Shown here piece by piece: positions 1 to 9,842 of a stretch of 64,000 bases of DNA (its first letter is position 1; every line of letters begins with the position of its first letter). The DNA lies in NCBI RefSeq assembly GCF_000739435.1, contig NZ_CP009159.1, positions 62,001 to 126,000 of the forward strand, read 5' to 3'. The position numbers were made by a program, and so were the translations under genes. A model generated the notes under the pieces. The model was not told where the DNA came from, did no database searches, and saw nothing but the letters and a program-made list of their open reading frames with translations. This DNA comes from Actinobacillus suis ATCC 33415. GTDB taxonomy: Bacteria; Pseudomonadota; Gammaproteobacteria; Enterobacterales; Pasteurellaceae.

Positions 1-537
1 CAACAAACAGCAGATAAACTCTTTAACGATATTAAGGCGAATCAAAGTAAAATTAAGGCGAATCCGGAATATTTACGTACCATTGTTCGCAATGATTTAA
101 TGCCTCGTGTGCATGTGAAATATGCAGGCCAATTAGTGTTAGGTAAATCGCTTTCTTCTGCGTCAGAAGCACAACGTGAGCAATTCTTTACTGCTTTCGG
201 TCAATTTATTGAACAATCATACGCACAAGTGTTAACGCAATACCAAGACCAACAAGTGCAAATTGAAAGCGAGAAACCGGTAGGTGACAAATCTATCGTA
301 AGCATTCGTGTAAATGTGTTATCATCAGGCAACGCTGCGCCAATCAAATTAGATTTTAAATGGCGTAAAAACAGCAAAACTGGTGAATGGCAAGCATATG
401 ATATGGCTGCGGAAGGTGTAAGTATGGTTGCGACCAAACAAAATGAGTGGAGCGGCGTCTTACGTCAAAAAGGGATTGATGCTTTAACTGCACAAGTTGC
501 GCAATCCGCTAAACAACCGATTACATTAAGTAAATAA
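1..537 (+). CDS. mlaC: Phospholipid-binding protein MlaC, 5' end cut by the window
   Basis: The reading frame is open from base 1, so the first residues seen (QQTADKLFNDIKANQ) are already inside the protein and the signal peptide lies upstream of the window. The remaining 178 codons match the MlaC/Ttg2D family, including the conserved stretch NDLMPRVHVKYAGQLVLGK. MlaC is the periplasmic shuttle that carries phospholipids between the outer-membrane MlaA complex and the inner-membrane MlaFEDB ABC transporter, keeping the outer leaflet asymmetric. It is followed after 10 bases by mlaB, as in the gammaproteobacterial mlaFEDCB operon, so mlaFED should lie just upstream. The first ATG at 100 is internal and is not a real start. 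Confidence 0.93.
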   Translation, partial: QQTADKLFNDIKANQSKIKANPEYLRTIVRNDLMPRVHVKYAGQLVLGKSLSSASEAQREQFFTAFGQFIEQSYAQVLTQYQDQQVQIESEKPVGDKSIVSIRVNVLSSGNAAPIKLDFKWRKNSKTGEWQAYDMAAEGVSMVATKQNEWSGVLRQKGIDALTAQVAQSAKQPITLSK

Positions 538-547
538 TTTTAGTTTT

Positions 548-907
548 ATGAAGCCACAAAAAACATTACAATGGGGCGTTCAGCAGAATAATGAAAGCCT
601 ATTTGTAAAATTGTCAGGCGAATTAACTCGAGACACGTTGCTTCCGCTTTGGAAGCAACGTGCTTCTTTTTTATCGCCGAAAGGTAACCAACATATCTAT
701 TGGGATTTAAAAGATCTTGAGCGTGTTGATTCCGCCGGTTTTACATTGCTTGCTGAATTGCTCAATCATTATCAGAAACAGACGCCGAACTGGTTAATCA
801 ATAGTCCTGAAACAGTGAAAACACTAGCGGAATTATTTGATTTATCAGAATGGCTAAATCGATTTATAGTTTGCGATAAAAGCAAATTATGTTGTGAAAA
901 CGCTTAA
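548..907 (+). CDS. mlaB: MlaB, STAS-domain subunit of the Mla ABC transporter
   Basis: A 119-residue cytoplasmic protein without membrane segments. A STAS fold is indicated by the HIYWDLKDLERVDSAGFTLL stretch (about residues 54-75), whose DSAG matches the conserved anti-sigma-factor-antagonist-like loop. In the Mla system this subunit binds the ATPase MlaF and is needed for complex assembly and activity. It sits directly after mlaC and 14 bases before ibaG, which supports one transcript. Function is assigned from family and operon position; sequence conservation in MlaB is generally low. Confidence 0.85.
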   Translation: MKPQKTLQWGVQQNNESLFVKLSGELTRDTLLPLWKQRASFLSPKGNQHIYWDLKDLERVDSAGFTLLAELLNHYQKQTPNWLINSPETVKTLAELFDLSEWLNRFIVCDKSKLCCENA

Positions 908-921
908 GGAATTATAAGCAC

Positions 922-1182
922 ATGGAACCAAAACAACTCGAAGAAATTTTAAGAAATGCGTTACCGACAGCAGCGGAGATTCATGCGCAGGGTGAGAATT
1001 CACATTATGGCGTAATCGTTGTCAGTGATGAATTAGCACAATTATCAAAAGTAAAACAACAACAAGCGGTATATGCACCATTAGGTGAATATTTTGCAAC
1101 AAATGCTATCCACGCATTGACGATTAAAGTTTTCTCGACAGAGCAGTGGAAAAAAGATCGCTTACTTAATATGGTAAGCTAG
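922..1182 (+). CDS. ibaG: BolA-family protein IbaG
   Basis: An 86-residue protein of the BolA family in its usual place after mlaB and before murA. The BolA fold is suggested by the stretch HYGVIVVSDELAQLSKVKQQ and the later HALTIKVFS. E. coli IbaG (YrbA) is linked to acid stress and works with monothiol glutaredoxins in iron-sulfur cluster handling. The start ATG at 922 is preceded by AAGGAATTATAAGCAC with a weak AAGGA site. A USS inverted pair follows the stop and may end the mla transcript before murA. Confidence 0.88.
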   Translation: MEPKQLEEILRNALPTAAEIHAQGENSHYGVIVVSDELAQLSKVKQQQAVYAPLGEYFATNAIHALTIKVFSTEQWKKDRLLNMVS

Positions 1183-1213
1183 CCTATTCGATGAATAGTG
1201 GATAATGATAGCT

Positions 1214-1255
1214 AAGCGGTCGATTTTGTAAAAAAATTTGCAAAAATGACCGCTT
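1214..1255. terminator. Inverted USS pair between ibaG and murA
   Basis: AAGCGGTCGATTTTG and its imperfect inverted partner ending TGACCGCTT form a stem with A/T-rich arms. The GCGGTC/GACCGC ends are uptake-signal cores. It lies between the ibaG stop and the murA leader. The terminator role is inferred. Confidence 0.6.
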
Positions 1256-1257
1256 GA

Positions 1258-2586
<1,329 letters not shown>

Positions 2587-2600
2587 TTTGAGATAAATTT

Positions 2601-2645
2601 AAAAGGGCTGTTTTAGAGTATGAATACTTTAAGCAGCCCTTTTTG
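2601..2645 (+). terminator. Rho-independent terminator of murA
   Basis: AAAAGGGCTG pairs with CAGCCCTTTT and is followed by T residues. The A-run on the left arm also lets it serve the convergent gene ending at 2657. Confidence 0.8.
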
Positions 2646-2656
2646 ATTAATATTAC

Positions 2657-2995
2657 TTATTGGCTAGCTTTTTTCATCATTTTCTTTTTATGTTTTTTTG
2701 ACATCATTTTGTCATCTTTCATCATATCTTCATCCGACATCATTTTGTCGTCTTTCATCATATGTTTGTCAGACATCATTTTGTCGTCTTTCATCATGTG
2801 TTTATCAGACATCATTTTGTCGTCTTTCATCATGTGTTTATCAGACATCATTTTGTCGTCTTTCATCATGTGTTTGTCAGACATCATTTTGTCATCTTTC
2901 ATCATATGATGAGAATCTTTCATTTCATTTGCATGTGCGTTAACCATAAGCGCTAAGCCCATCATAATAGCTGAAAGTGAAGCAAGTTTTTTCAT
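2657..2995 (-). CDS. Secreted Met/His/Asp/Lys-rich repeat protein
   Basis: A 112-residue protein with a typical signal peptide (MKKLASLSAIMMGLALMVNA, predicted cut after AHA near residue 22). Residues 30-101 are six tandem copies of a 12-residue unit, HMMKDDKMMSDK, the last two slightly degenerate, followed by a Lys-rich tail. Methionine pairs, histidine and aspartate are typical ligands for copper or other soft metals, so periplasmic metal binding is a reasonable inference, but I recognise no characterised family. AAGGAGA lies upstream of the ATG at 2995. The neighbours do not reveal a function. The copy number of the repeat is likely to vary between strains. Confidence 0.8.
   Translation of the reverse strand: MKKLASLSAIMMGLALMVNAHANEMKDSHHMMKDDKMMSDKHMMKDDKMMSDKHMMKDDKMMSDKHMMKDDKMMSDKHMMKDDKMMSDEDMMKDDKMMSKKHKKKMMKKASQ
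2693..2908 (-). repeat. Six tandem 36-bp coding repeats
   Basis: 216 bp made of six 36-bp units that encode the 12-residue repeat. The middle four are nearly identical in DNA. The unit is a multiple of three, so gain or loss keeps the frame. There are no spacers, so it is not a CRISPR array. Confidence 0.9.
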
Positions 2996-3126
2996 TAAAG
3001 TCTCCTTTTATAAATTATAAGAATAATAAGTTGTGCATAAAATAAGTTGCGCAAATTGGACGCAATAAAAGGGAGCTTCTTACAAAATATTTCCTATTAA
3101 ATGGCCTTCCTTGCTTGTAAAAAGAC

Positions 3127-3153
3127 AAAAGACCGCAATACAAGCGGTCTTTT
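3127..3153. terminator. Bidirectional hairpin with USS core
   Basis: AAAAGACCGC and GCGGTCTTTT flank a 7-base loop. The T-run and A-run on either side suit termination of the leftward rhodanese gene. The right arm carries the uptake core ACAAGCGGTC. Confidence 0.7.
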
Positions 3154-3170
3154 GTGCAGTTTTTTTGCAA

Positions 3171-3542
3171 TTATTTTATACCTTTATGCAATAAATCTTG
3201 GTAGCCTCCGTGGTTTGTTACTTGGCGATAACCCAGCTTCTGTAATTCAGTTAATGCGATATCAGCACGACGCCCTGAACGGCAATATAAGTGAATCGGT
3301 GCATCTTTATCTTCTGTCAGTTGATGGATTTTGGCACCAATTTGTTCAACCGGGATATTGATTGCGCCTTCAATATGTCCTGCGGCAAATTCTTCTGCAG
3401 TACGTACGTCAATCCAGACGCCTTGTGCTTTTTCTACTGTGACAGATTGGTTTACAACTTGCTGATTACTTTCATTTGCAGACGTTGTCATGGGAAAGCT
3501 TAATAAAAGTGCTGTGATAAGAGGAAAGGTTTTCTTTAGCAT
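3171..3542 (-). CDS. Periplasmic rhodanese-like protein (PspE type)
   Basis: A 123-residue protein: a signal peptide (residues 1-22, ending TTSANES) and one rhodanese domain. The active-site loop is visible as LYCRSGRRAD with the catalytic cysteine, and the domain starts with the usual GVWIDVRTAEEFAAGHIEGA. Single-domain rhodaneses move sulfane sulfur, for example from thiosulfate to cyanide. E. coli PspE is the closest match by size and location. The physiological acceptor is unknown. It is a single gene with its own hairpin downstream. Short length is normal for this group. Confidence 0.85.
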   Translation of the reverse strand: MLKKTFPLITALLLSFPMTTSANESNQQVVNQSVTVEKAQGVWIDVRTAEEFAAGHIEGAINIPVEQIGAKIHQLTEDKDAPIHLYCRSGRRADIALTELQKLGYRQVTNHGGYQDLLHKGIK

Positions 3543-3706
3543 AGTGATATCTCCATAGGTTTAATTATAGTCTTTAGCGTATATTTGGCGAAATATCTTA
3601 CAACAAGCGGTCGGATTTTATGAAAAATTTGCAAATGTAGGAATCCCTATATTTCGCCCCTGTTTTCAAGTAAAATAGATAAGATTTTTTCTATGAGGAA
3701 TACATA

Positions 3707-5377
3707 ATGTCAACTCAATTTGTATATACGATGCATCGTGTCGGCAAAGTTGTGCCGCCGAAGCGTCATATTCTTAAAGATATTTCTTTAAGCTTTTTCC
3801 CGGGCGCAAAAATCGGGGTACTTGGTTTAAACGGTGCGGGTAAATCAACGCTATTACGTATTATGGCGGGCGTGGATAAAGAGTTTGAAGGTGAAGCTCG
3901 TCCGCAACCGGGTATTAAAATCGGTTATTTACCGCAAGAACCAAAATTAGATCCGCAACAAACTGTGCGTGAAGCAATTGAAGAAGCGGTTTCGGAAGTA
4001 AAAAATGCGTTAACTCGTTTAGATGAAGTTTATGCGTTATATGCCGATCCGGATGCGGATTTCGATAAATTAGCGGCAGAGCAAGCTAACTTAGAAGCGA
4101 TTATTCAAGCACATGACGGTCACAATCTTGATAACCAATTAGAACGTGCGGCGGATGCGTTACGCTTACCGGAATGGGATGCGAAAATCGAACATTTATC
4201 GGGTGGTGAACGCCGTCGTGTGGCGCTTTGCCGTTTATTACTCGAAAAACCGGATATGTTATTGTTAGACGAACCGACCAACCACTTGGATGCGGAATCG
4301 GTAGCGTGGTTAGAACGCTTCTTACATGACTATGAAGGTACAGTAGTAGCGATTACCCACGACCGTTACTTCTTAGATAACGTAGCAGGCTGGATCTTAG
4401 AGCTTGACCGTGGTGAAGGTATTCCTTGGGAAGGCAACTATTCTTCTTGGTTAGAGCAAAAAGAGAAACGTTTAGAACAAGAAGCGGCAGCTGAATCTGC
4501 ACGTCAAAAATCGATTGCGAAAGAGTTGGAATGGGTACGTCAAAACCCTAAAGGTCGCCAAGCGAAAAGTAAAGCACGTATGGCACGTTTTGATGAGCTT
4601 AATTCGGGCGAATATCAAAAACGTAACGAAACCAACGAACTCTTTATTCCACCTGGTCCACGTTTAGGTGATAAAGTTATCGAAGTGAGTAACTTAACCA
4701 AATCTTACGGCGACCGCACGTTGATTGATGATTTGTCATTCTCGATTCCAAAAGGTGCGATCGTAGGGATTATCGGTGCCAACGGCGCGGGTAAATCGAC
4801 CTTATTCCGTATGCTTTCAGGTCAAGAACAGCCTGATTCAGGCTCAATCGTAATGGGTGAAACCGTTACATTAGCTTCGGTAGATCAGTTCCGTGATTCG
4901 ATGGACGATAAGAAAACCGTATGGGAAGAAGTATCGAACGGTCAAGATATTCTGACTATCGGTAACTTTGAAATTCCAAGCCGTGCTTACGCCGGTCGTT
5001 TCAACTTTAAAGGTGTAGATCAGCAAAAACGCGTGGGTGAGTTATCCGGTGGTGAACGCGGTCGTTTACACTTGGCGAAACTTCTGCAACGTGGCGGTAA
5101 CGTATTGTTATTAGACGAACCGACCAATGACTTGGACGTTGAAACTTTACGTGCGTTAGAAAATGCGATCTTAGAATTCCCGGGCTGTGCAATGGTTATC
5201 TCGCATGACCGTTGGTTCTTAGACCGTATCGCAACCCATATTTTAGATTACGGCGATGAAGGTAAAGTGACCTTCTACGAAGGTAACTTCTCTGATTACG
5301 AAGAGTGGAAGAAGAAAACTTTAGGTGATGCGGCAACGCAACCTCACCGTATCAAATATAAACGTATTGCGAAGTAA
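3707..5377 (+). CDS. ettA: Energy-dependent translational throttle protein EttA (ABC-F ATPase)
   Basis: A 556-residue soluble ABC-F protein with two nucleotide-binding domains and no membrane segments. Domain 1 has GLNGAGKST, the signature LSGGERRRVALCRLLL and Walker B MLLLDEPTNHLD. Domain 2 has GANGAGKST, LSGGERGRLHLAK and LLLDEPTNDLD. The linker between them is charged and helical. EttA binds the ribosomal E site and, when ATP is scarce, holds ribosomes early in elongation. Length and the N-terminus (STQFVYTMHRVGKVVPPK) match the EttA subgroup, not Uup or YheS. Single gene ended by a USS hairpin. Confidence 0.96.
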   Translation: MSTQFVYTMHRVGKVVPPKRHILKDISLSFFPGAKIGVLGLNGAGKSTLLRIMAGVDKEFEGEARPQPGIKIGYLPQEPKLDPQQTVREAIEEAVSEVKNALTRLDEVYALYADPDADFDKLAAEQANLEAIIQAHDGHNLDNQLERAADALRLPEWDAKIEHLSGGERRRVALCRLLLEKPDMLLLDEPTNHLDAESVAWLERFLHDYEGTVVAITHDRYFLDNVAGWILELDRGEGIPWEGNYSSWLEQKEKRLEQEAAAESARQKSIAKELEWVRQNPKGRQAKSKARMARFDELNSGEYQKRNETNELFIPPGPRLGDKVIEVSNLTKSYGDRTLIDDLSFSIPKGAIVGIIGANGAGKSTLFRMLSGQEQPDSGSIVMGETVTLASVDQFRDSMDDKKTVWEEVSNGQDILTIGNFEIPSRAYAGRFNFKGVDQQKRVGELSGGERGRLHLAKLLQRGGNVLLLDEPTNDLDVETLRALENAILEFPGCAMVISHDRWFLDRIATHILDYGDEGKVTFYEGNFSDYEEWKKKTLGDAATQPHRIKYKRIAK

Positions 5378-5386
5378 TACTTGAAT

Positions 5387-5440
5387 AAGCGGTCGGATTT
5401 TGGTGAAAATTTGCAAATTTTCTTTGAAATCCGACCGCTT
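5387..5440. terminator. Inverted USS pair after ettA
   Basis: AAGCGGTCGGATTT at the left and AAATCCGACCGCTT at the right are perfect inverted arms of 14 bases around an A/T-rich centre. It lies between the ettA stop and the dnaQ start. Confidence 0.7.
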
Positions 5441-5463
5441 GCATCTTTTGATTAGGCAATAAA

Positions 5464-6237
5464 ATGAGTGAACAACCGATAGTAAGACAGGTGGTGCTGG
5501 ATACCGAAACAACCGGTATGAGTTTTAGCGGACCACCACAAATTGGACATAATATTATTGAAATCGGTGCGGTTGAAGTGATTAACCGTCGCTTAACCGG
5601 CCGTACTTTTCACGTCTATATTAAACCGCCACGAGAAGTAGAAGAAGAGGCGATTAAAGTTCACGGCATTACCAATGAGTTTTTGCAAGATAAGCCTGTG
5701 TTTGCCGAAGTTGCGGACGAATTTATTGAATTTATTAAAGGTGCAGAGCTAATCATTCATAATGCCCCCTTCGACGTGGCATTTATGGATCAAGAGTTTT
5801 CTTATTTGGAAAACCCACCGCCGAAGACGGCTGAAATGTGCAGTGTGACCGATAGTCTTGCGGTTGCTCGAAAAATGTATCCGGGCAAGCGTAATAACTT
5901 AGATGCATTGTGCGATCGTTTAGGCATTGATAACAGTAAACGTGTGCTTCACGGGGCGTTACTGGATGCGGAGATTCTGGCTGATGTATTCCTGATAATG
6001 ACAGGCGGGCAGCTGGCGTTATTAGGTGAAGAGGATGCCAGTGCGAATCATGAAAATATTACAGATCTCGGTTTAGGTACGATAACGAAGTTTGAAACAA
6101 GCGGTTTAATTGTGTTACAACTGAGTGAAGAAGAGCAGGCAGCGCATGAAGAATATCTCAAACTGATTGATAAGAAATCCAAAGGGAATTGTATTTGGAT
6201 GCGCCCGAATGAAACGGAATCGGAACAAATTCACTAA
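5464..6237 (+). CDS. dnaQ: DNA polymerase III epsilon subunit DnaQ
   Basis: The proofreading 3'-5' exonuclease of the replicative polymerase, bound to the alpha and theta subunits. The 257-residue protein has the DEDDh motifs: Exo I in VVLDTETTGM (about residue 12), Exo II in IIHNAPFDVAFMDQEF (about residue 98), and Exo III with the His and Asp in HGALLDAEILADVF (about residue 162). A C-terminal tail for binding alpha is present. In E. coli dnaQ is next to rnhA; here it lies between ettA and two tRNA-Asp genes. Confidence 0.96.
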   Translation: MSEQPIVRQVVLDTETTGMSFSGPPQIGHNIIEIGAVEVINRRLTGRTFHVYIKPPREVEEEAIKVHGITNEFLQDKPVFAEVADEFIEFIKGAELIIHNAPFDVAFMDQEFSYLENPPPKTAEMCSVTDSLAVARKMYPGKRNNLDALCDRLGIDNSKRVLHGALLDAEILADVFLIMTGGQLALLGEEDASANHENITDLGLGTITKFETSGLIVLQLSEEEQAAHEEYLKLIDKKSKGNCIWMRPNETESEQIH

Positions 6238-6294
6238 TTACTTGATTTATTTGATTTTAAAATAAGCAAATAAATTCGTTTCGTGAAAAATTAT

Positions 6295-6323
6295 TTGACG
6301 CTTTAGCGCAAAATCCGTATTAT
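6295..6323 (+). promoter_or_regulatory. Sigma-70 promoter for the tRNA-Asp genes
   Basis: TTGACG (6295-6300), a 17-base spacer and TATTAT (6318-6323), ending 16 bases before the first mature tRNA base. Confidence 0.75.
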
Positions 6324-6339
6324 TCGCCTTACCAGTTGC

Positions 6340-6416
6340 GGAGTGGTAGTTCAGCTGGTTAGAATACCTGCCTGTCACGCAGGGGGTCGCGGGTTCGAGT
6401 CCCGTCCATTCCGCCT
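6340..6416 (+). tRNA. tRNA-Asp (anticodon GTC), copy 1
   Basis: A complete cloverleaf with acceptor GGAGTGG / CCATTCC, D arm AGCTGGTTAG, anticodon loop CTGTCAC with GTC, and TpsiC GGTTCGAGTCC. The base after the discriminator G reads CCT and not CCA, so the last base of the 3' end is not encoded and must be repaired by tRNA nucleotidyltransferase. Confidence 0.97.
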
Positions 6417-6458
6417 AATTAATTTTTAGTTATTGAATTTAATTCGATAATACCGTGT

Positions 6459-6535
6459 GGAGCGGTAGTTCAGCTGGTTAGAATACCTGCCTGTCACGCA
6501 GGGGGTCGCGGGTTCGAGTCCCGTCCGTTCCGCCA
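6459..6535 (+). tRNA. tRNA-Asp (anticodon GTC), copy 2
   Basis: Nearly identical to copy 1, but with acceptor GGAGCGG / CCGTTCC and an encoded CCA. The two genes are 42 bases apart and share one promoter and one terminator. Confidence 0.98.
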
Positions 6536-6545
6536 CTTTTTCAAG

Positions 6546-6576
6546 AAAAAGCCTCTGAGAAATCAGAGGCTTTTTT
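6546..6576 (+). terminator. Rho-independent terminator of the tRNA-Asp operon
   Basis: AAAAAGCCTCTGA and TCAGAGGCTTTTTT around a GAAA tetraloop, 10 bases after the second tRNA. Confidence 0.9.
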
Positions 6577-6601
6577 GCTATTTGGCTTTTGAGGCTTTTC
6601 T

Positions 6602-7390
6602 ATGTCTAAACCCTTTAATGGCCGTTACCAACTTGCCGTTGTGATAGTAACGGTTGGGCGCGAATCTTTATTACGTGCAGTTCGTTCTGTTTTTTCTCAG
6701 CAATTTAGCGGAAATATTCAAATTCTGATTGGCGTGGATCTCGATTTATCCGGTCAGCTTCCGCATTATCGACAAATACTTGATCAAGAACGTCCGGCTA
6801 ATGTGGATATCGTTTGGTTAGATCTCGGCTATTCAACCTCTAAACGTCACGGTGGTGTACATGATTGCTATTACGGCGGTTCATTGCGTTCGGCATTGAC
6901 CTTACTTGCTGATAGTGAATTGGTTACTTATCTCGATGATGACGATTGGTTTTTACCGCAACATATCGACAAAATGTATTCCGTATTCTGCCAGTATCCG
7001 GATGTGAATTGGGGACACGCTTTGTGTTACTACGCTGACGGTAATACCGGTGAAATACTGTGTTTAGACGAATTAGAAAGCGTTGGTGTTGATCAGGGTA
7101 TTTTTAAGGATAGTTTCGGCGGCTTTGTGCGTCCATCGGGCTTAACGCTCAATAAACTTAAAACGCTGCCTTATCTCCATTGCTGGTCGCAATCTTTAGC
7201 CCAAGGAGACGGAGAAGATCGCATACTGTTTGATCATTTAAAACAATTGCGTCATTTTTCTTTGGCAGAAGGCACGGTTTGTTGTGCGCTGGATCCGAAA
7301 GATTCGGGGCATGAAATTCGCCTTGCTTTTATCAAGCAAAAAACAGGGCGAGATGTGGTGATGCAAGACAAGCGAGGTTCAACCCGTTGA
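6602..7390 (+). CDS. Family 2 glycosyltransferase
   Basis: A 262-residue soluble protein with the GT-A/GT2 pattern: the N-terminal strand LAVVIVTVGRESLLRAVRSV and an acidic metal/sugar-nucleotide motif VTYLDDDDWFLPQHID near residue 115. No signal peptide or membrane segment is visible. The fold predicts transfer of an activated sugar, but substrate and acceptor cannot be read from the sequence. It stands alone and is convergent with the SufE-like gene, with 2 bases between the stops, so it is not part of a visible polysaccharide cluster. LPS or glycoprotein decoration are possibilities only. Confidence 0.75.
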   Translation: MSKPFNGRYQLAVVIVTVGRESLLRAVRSVFSQQFSGNIQILIGVDLDLSGQLPHYRQILDQERPANVDIVWLDLGYSTSKRHGGVHDCYYGGSLRSALTLLADSELVTYLDDDDWFLPQHIDKMYSVFCQYPDVNWGHALCYYADGNTGEILCLDELESVGVDQGIFKDSFGGFVRPSGLTLNKLKTLPYLHCWSQSLAQGDGEDRILFDHLKQLRHFSLAEGTVCCALDPKDSGHEIRLAFIKQKTGRDVVMQDKRGSTR

Positions 7391-7392
7391 GG

Positions 7393-7773
7393 TTAAGCCG
7401 TAAGAATCAGTTTGTTAATTTGCTGTAATCCGTTTAAACGTGTACTCGTCAGATTTTGTGAGATTTTTAATTGATCAAACAGCTGAGTCAAATCAACATG
7501 AGCTAATTGCGCTGAATCGGCTTCGTTTAATAGTGTTACGACAATAAATAAAATCCCCTGCATTAAACGGGCATCGCTGTAGGCTTGAACTTTACGTGGT
7601 GTTGCTTGAAATTCAAACCATAAGCGGCTTTCACAGCCGTGAATTTCAGGTAATTTTTTTAATTCTTCCTCGCTAGGCTTCGGTAATTGGCGACTAAGTT
7701 GAATTAACAAGCGGTATCTTTCTTCCCAAGATTTGCAAAGTTCAAATTTTTGATAAATATCGGCTAAAGTCAT
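7393..7773 (-). CDS. SufE/CsdE-like sulfur acceptor protein
   Basis: A 126-residue protein of the SufE family. The conserved cysteine is in EIHGCESRLWFEF (about residue 47), equivalent to the GCQS/GCEN motif that accepts persulfide from a cysteine desulfurase (SufS or CsdA). No suf or csd partner lies nearby, which is common in Pasteurellaceae, where the Isc system dominates. Length is slightly shorter than E. coli SufE (138). It is convergent with the glycosyltransferase gene. Whether it serves SufS-, CsdA- or another desulfurase is unknown. Confidence 0.85.
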   Translation of the reverse strand: MTLADIYQKFELCKSWEERYRLLIQLSRQLPKPSEEELKKLPEIHGCESRLWFEFQATPRKVQAYSDARLMQGILFIVVTLLNEADSAQLAHVDLTQLFDQLKISQNLTSTRLNGLQQINKLILTA

Positions 7774-7899
7774 ATTTTTTTATGGATTAAGGCTAAGTTT
7801 TGCAAAAGATTGTAACAATCTGACCGCTTGTTGTTAATGATTTTCTTAAAGTTTGATAGAATTAACAGTATTTCTCAGATTTCGGATAAGGAACCCAAA

Positions 7900-8490
7900 A
7901 TGGCAGTAATTCCAATGGTGGTTGAACAAACCTCAAAAGGCGAAAGATCATACGATATTTATTCACGTTTACTTAAGGAACGTATCATTTTTTTAAACGG
8001 TGAAGTTGAAGACCATATGGCAAACTTGATCGTGGCACAACTTCTTTTCTTAGAATCGGAAGATCCTGAAAAAGATATTTATTTATACATTAACTCACCG
8101 GGTGGTGTTGTTACGGCGGGTTTAGCAATTTACGACACAATGAACTTTATTAAGCCTGATGTTGCAACACTTTGTACCGGACAGGCTTGCTCAATGGGGG
8201 CTTTCTTATTATCCGGCGGTGCAAAAGGCAAACGTTTTGCTTTACCTCACGCACGTGTGATGATTCACCAACCTTTAGGTGGTGCAAGAGGGCAGGCGAC
8301 TGATATTCAAATTCAAGCGCAAGAAATTTTAAAATTAAAAGAAATGCTGACAAGAAGAATGGCAGAACATAGCGGGCAGCCGTTTGAAAAAGTGGCGGCA
8401 GATACCGAACGTGATAATTTTATGTCAGCATTTGAAGCGGCTGAATACGGTTTAATTGATAAAGTTTTAACACACAGAGATACAAAATAA
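7900..8490 (+). CDS. clpP: ATP-dependent Clp protease proteolytic subunit ClpP
   Basis: The serine peptidase that forms the 14-subunit barrel used with ClpX or ClpA. The 196-residue product has the catalytic Ser in [11 protein letters not shown], the His in [10 protein letters not shown] and the Asp in ERDNFMSA. A longer in-frame start exists at 7828, but ATG 7900 is preceded by TAAGGA and gives the usual N-terminus [16 protein letters not shown]. The stop overlaps the clpX start by one base (TAATG), so the two are translationally coupled. Confidence 0.97.
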   Translation: MAVIPMVVEQTSKGERSYDIYSRLLKERIIFLNGEVEDHMANLIVAQLLFLESEDPEKDIYLYINSPGGVVTAGLAIYDTMNFIKPDVATLCTGQACSMGAFLLSGGAKGKRFALPHARVMIHQPLGGARGQATDIQIQAQEILKLKEMLTRRMAEHSGQPFEKVAADTERDNFMSAFEAAEYGLIDKVLTHRDTK

Positions 8491-9749
8491 TGGCAAATTT
8501 TGAGAAAGAACCACATTGTAGTTTTTGTGGAAAAAGACGTACCGAAGTGGATCAGCTTGTTGAAGGTACGGAAGGTTATATCTGTAATCACTGTATTGAA
8601 GAATCTTACGCATTGTTAAACGGCGAAGAAGAGCCGTTAATCGATGAAAAACAAGATGAAGAGAAATTCTTTGAAAATGTACCGACTCCACACGAAATTC
8701 ATGCGCATTTAGATGAGTATGTTATCGGTCAAGAACATGCAAAAAAAGTGTTGTCCGTAGCGGTTTATAACCACTATAAACGTTTACGCAATGCGCTTTC
8801 AGGCCATAAGGAAACCAACGGTGTAGAGTTAGGTAAAAGTAATATTTTATTAATTGGTCCGACCGGTAGCGGTAAGACCTTATTGGCGGAAACCTTAGCC
8901 CGCCGTCTAAACGTACCGTTTGCCGTGGCGGATGCAACCACGTTGACGCAAGCCGGCTATGTGGGTGAAGACGTAGAAAACGTAATTCAAAAATTACTAA
9001 TGAAATGCGATTTTGATGCGGAACAAGCGGAGCGTGGTATCGTCTTTATTGATGAGATCGACAAAATTACGCGTAAATCGGAAAGCCCGTCAATTACCCG
9101 TGACGTATCTGGCGAAGGTGTACAGCAGGCGTTATTAAAATTAATTGAAGGAACGGTGGCGAATATCAATCCGCAAGGCAGCCGTAAGCACCCGAAAGGC
9201 GAAACGATTCCGGTTGATACCTCTAAAATCTTATTTATTTGTGGTGGCGCATTTGCCGGCTTAGATAAGCTTGTTGAAGCACGAACCAATAAACAAGGCG
9301 GAATCGGCTTTGGTGCAGAACTTAAAAAAGATAAAGAACGTGAAGATCTCACCGAGTTATTCAAACAAGTTGAGCCGGAAGATTTAGTCAAATTCGGCTT
9401 AATTCCGGAATTAATCGGTCGATTACCGGTGGTGACTCCGTTACAAGAACTTGATGAAGAGGCATTAATTCAAATTTTAACCGAGCCGAAAAATGCGATT
9501 ATCAAGCAATATCAAGCATTATTCCAAATGGAAGGTGTTGAGCTGAAATTTACTAAAGATGCGCTAATTGCGATTGCGCAGAAGTCTATTTCACGCAAAA
9601 CGGGTGCGCGTGGTTTACGTTCGATTGTTGAGAATCTACTATTGGATACGATGTATAACCTACCGACACTTAAAGCAGAGAAAAATGTGAAAAAAGTGAC
9701 GATTGGCAAAGGTTGTGTTGAAAACGGTGATAAGCCGAAAGTAGAGTAA
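8490..9749 (+). CDS. clpX: ATP-dependent Clp protease ATPase subunit ClpX
   Basis: The AAA+ unfoldase that feeds substrates to ClpP. The 419-residue protein has an N-terminal zinc-binding domain (CSFCGK...CNHC, residues 8-35), Walker A GPTGSGKT, pore loop GYVGED, Walker B VFIDEIDK, the RKH loop (SRKHPKG) and sensor 2 in [13 protein letters not shown]. The IGF-type loop that docks on ClpP is present as [10 protein letters not shown]. It overlaps clpP by one base and ends at a hairpin terminator. Confidence 0.97.
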   Translation: MANFEKEPHCSFCGKRRTEVDQLVEGTEGYICNHCIEESYALLNGEEEPLIDEKQDEEKFFENVPTPHEIHAHLDEYVIGQEHAKKVLSVAVYNHYKRLRNALSGHKETNGVELGKSNILLIGPTGSGKTLLAETLARRLNVPFAVADATTLTQAGYVGEDVENVIQKLLMKCDFDAEQAERGIVFIDEIDKITRKSESPSITRDVSGEGVQQALLKLIEGTVANINPQGSRKHPKGETIPVDTSKILFICGGAFAGLDKLVEARTNKQGGIGFGAELKKDKEREDLTELFKQVEPEDLVKFGLIPELIGRLPVVTPLQELDEEALIQILTEPKNAIIKQYQALFQMEGVELKFTKDALIAIAQKSISRKTGARGLRSIVENLLLDTMYNLPTLKAEKNVKKVTIGKGCVENGDKPKVE

Positions 9750-9760
9750 GCATAGCTAAA

Positions 9761-9792
9761 ATGGACAATGTTTTTCATTGTCCATTTGTTTT
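9761..9792 (+). terminator. Terminator after clpX
   Basis: ATGGACAATG and CATTGTCCAT around a T-rich loop, then TTGTTTT. Confidence 0.8.
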
Positions 9793-9842
9793 ATCTGTAG
9801 GCATAGCCGTTACGCAAACGATAGTATCTTTAAAGAAATTAT

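Noticed and set aside
2693..2908. Regular 36-bp direct repeats as a CRISPR array
   Set aside because: The repeats are contiguous, without spacers, and encode an in-frame amino acid repeat after a signal peptide.
2643..2956. Rightward open frames opposite the Met-rich gene
   Set aside because: They exist only because the repeat unit is a multiple of three and has no stop in the other frames; no ribosome site or homology.
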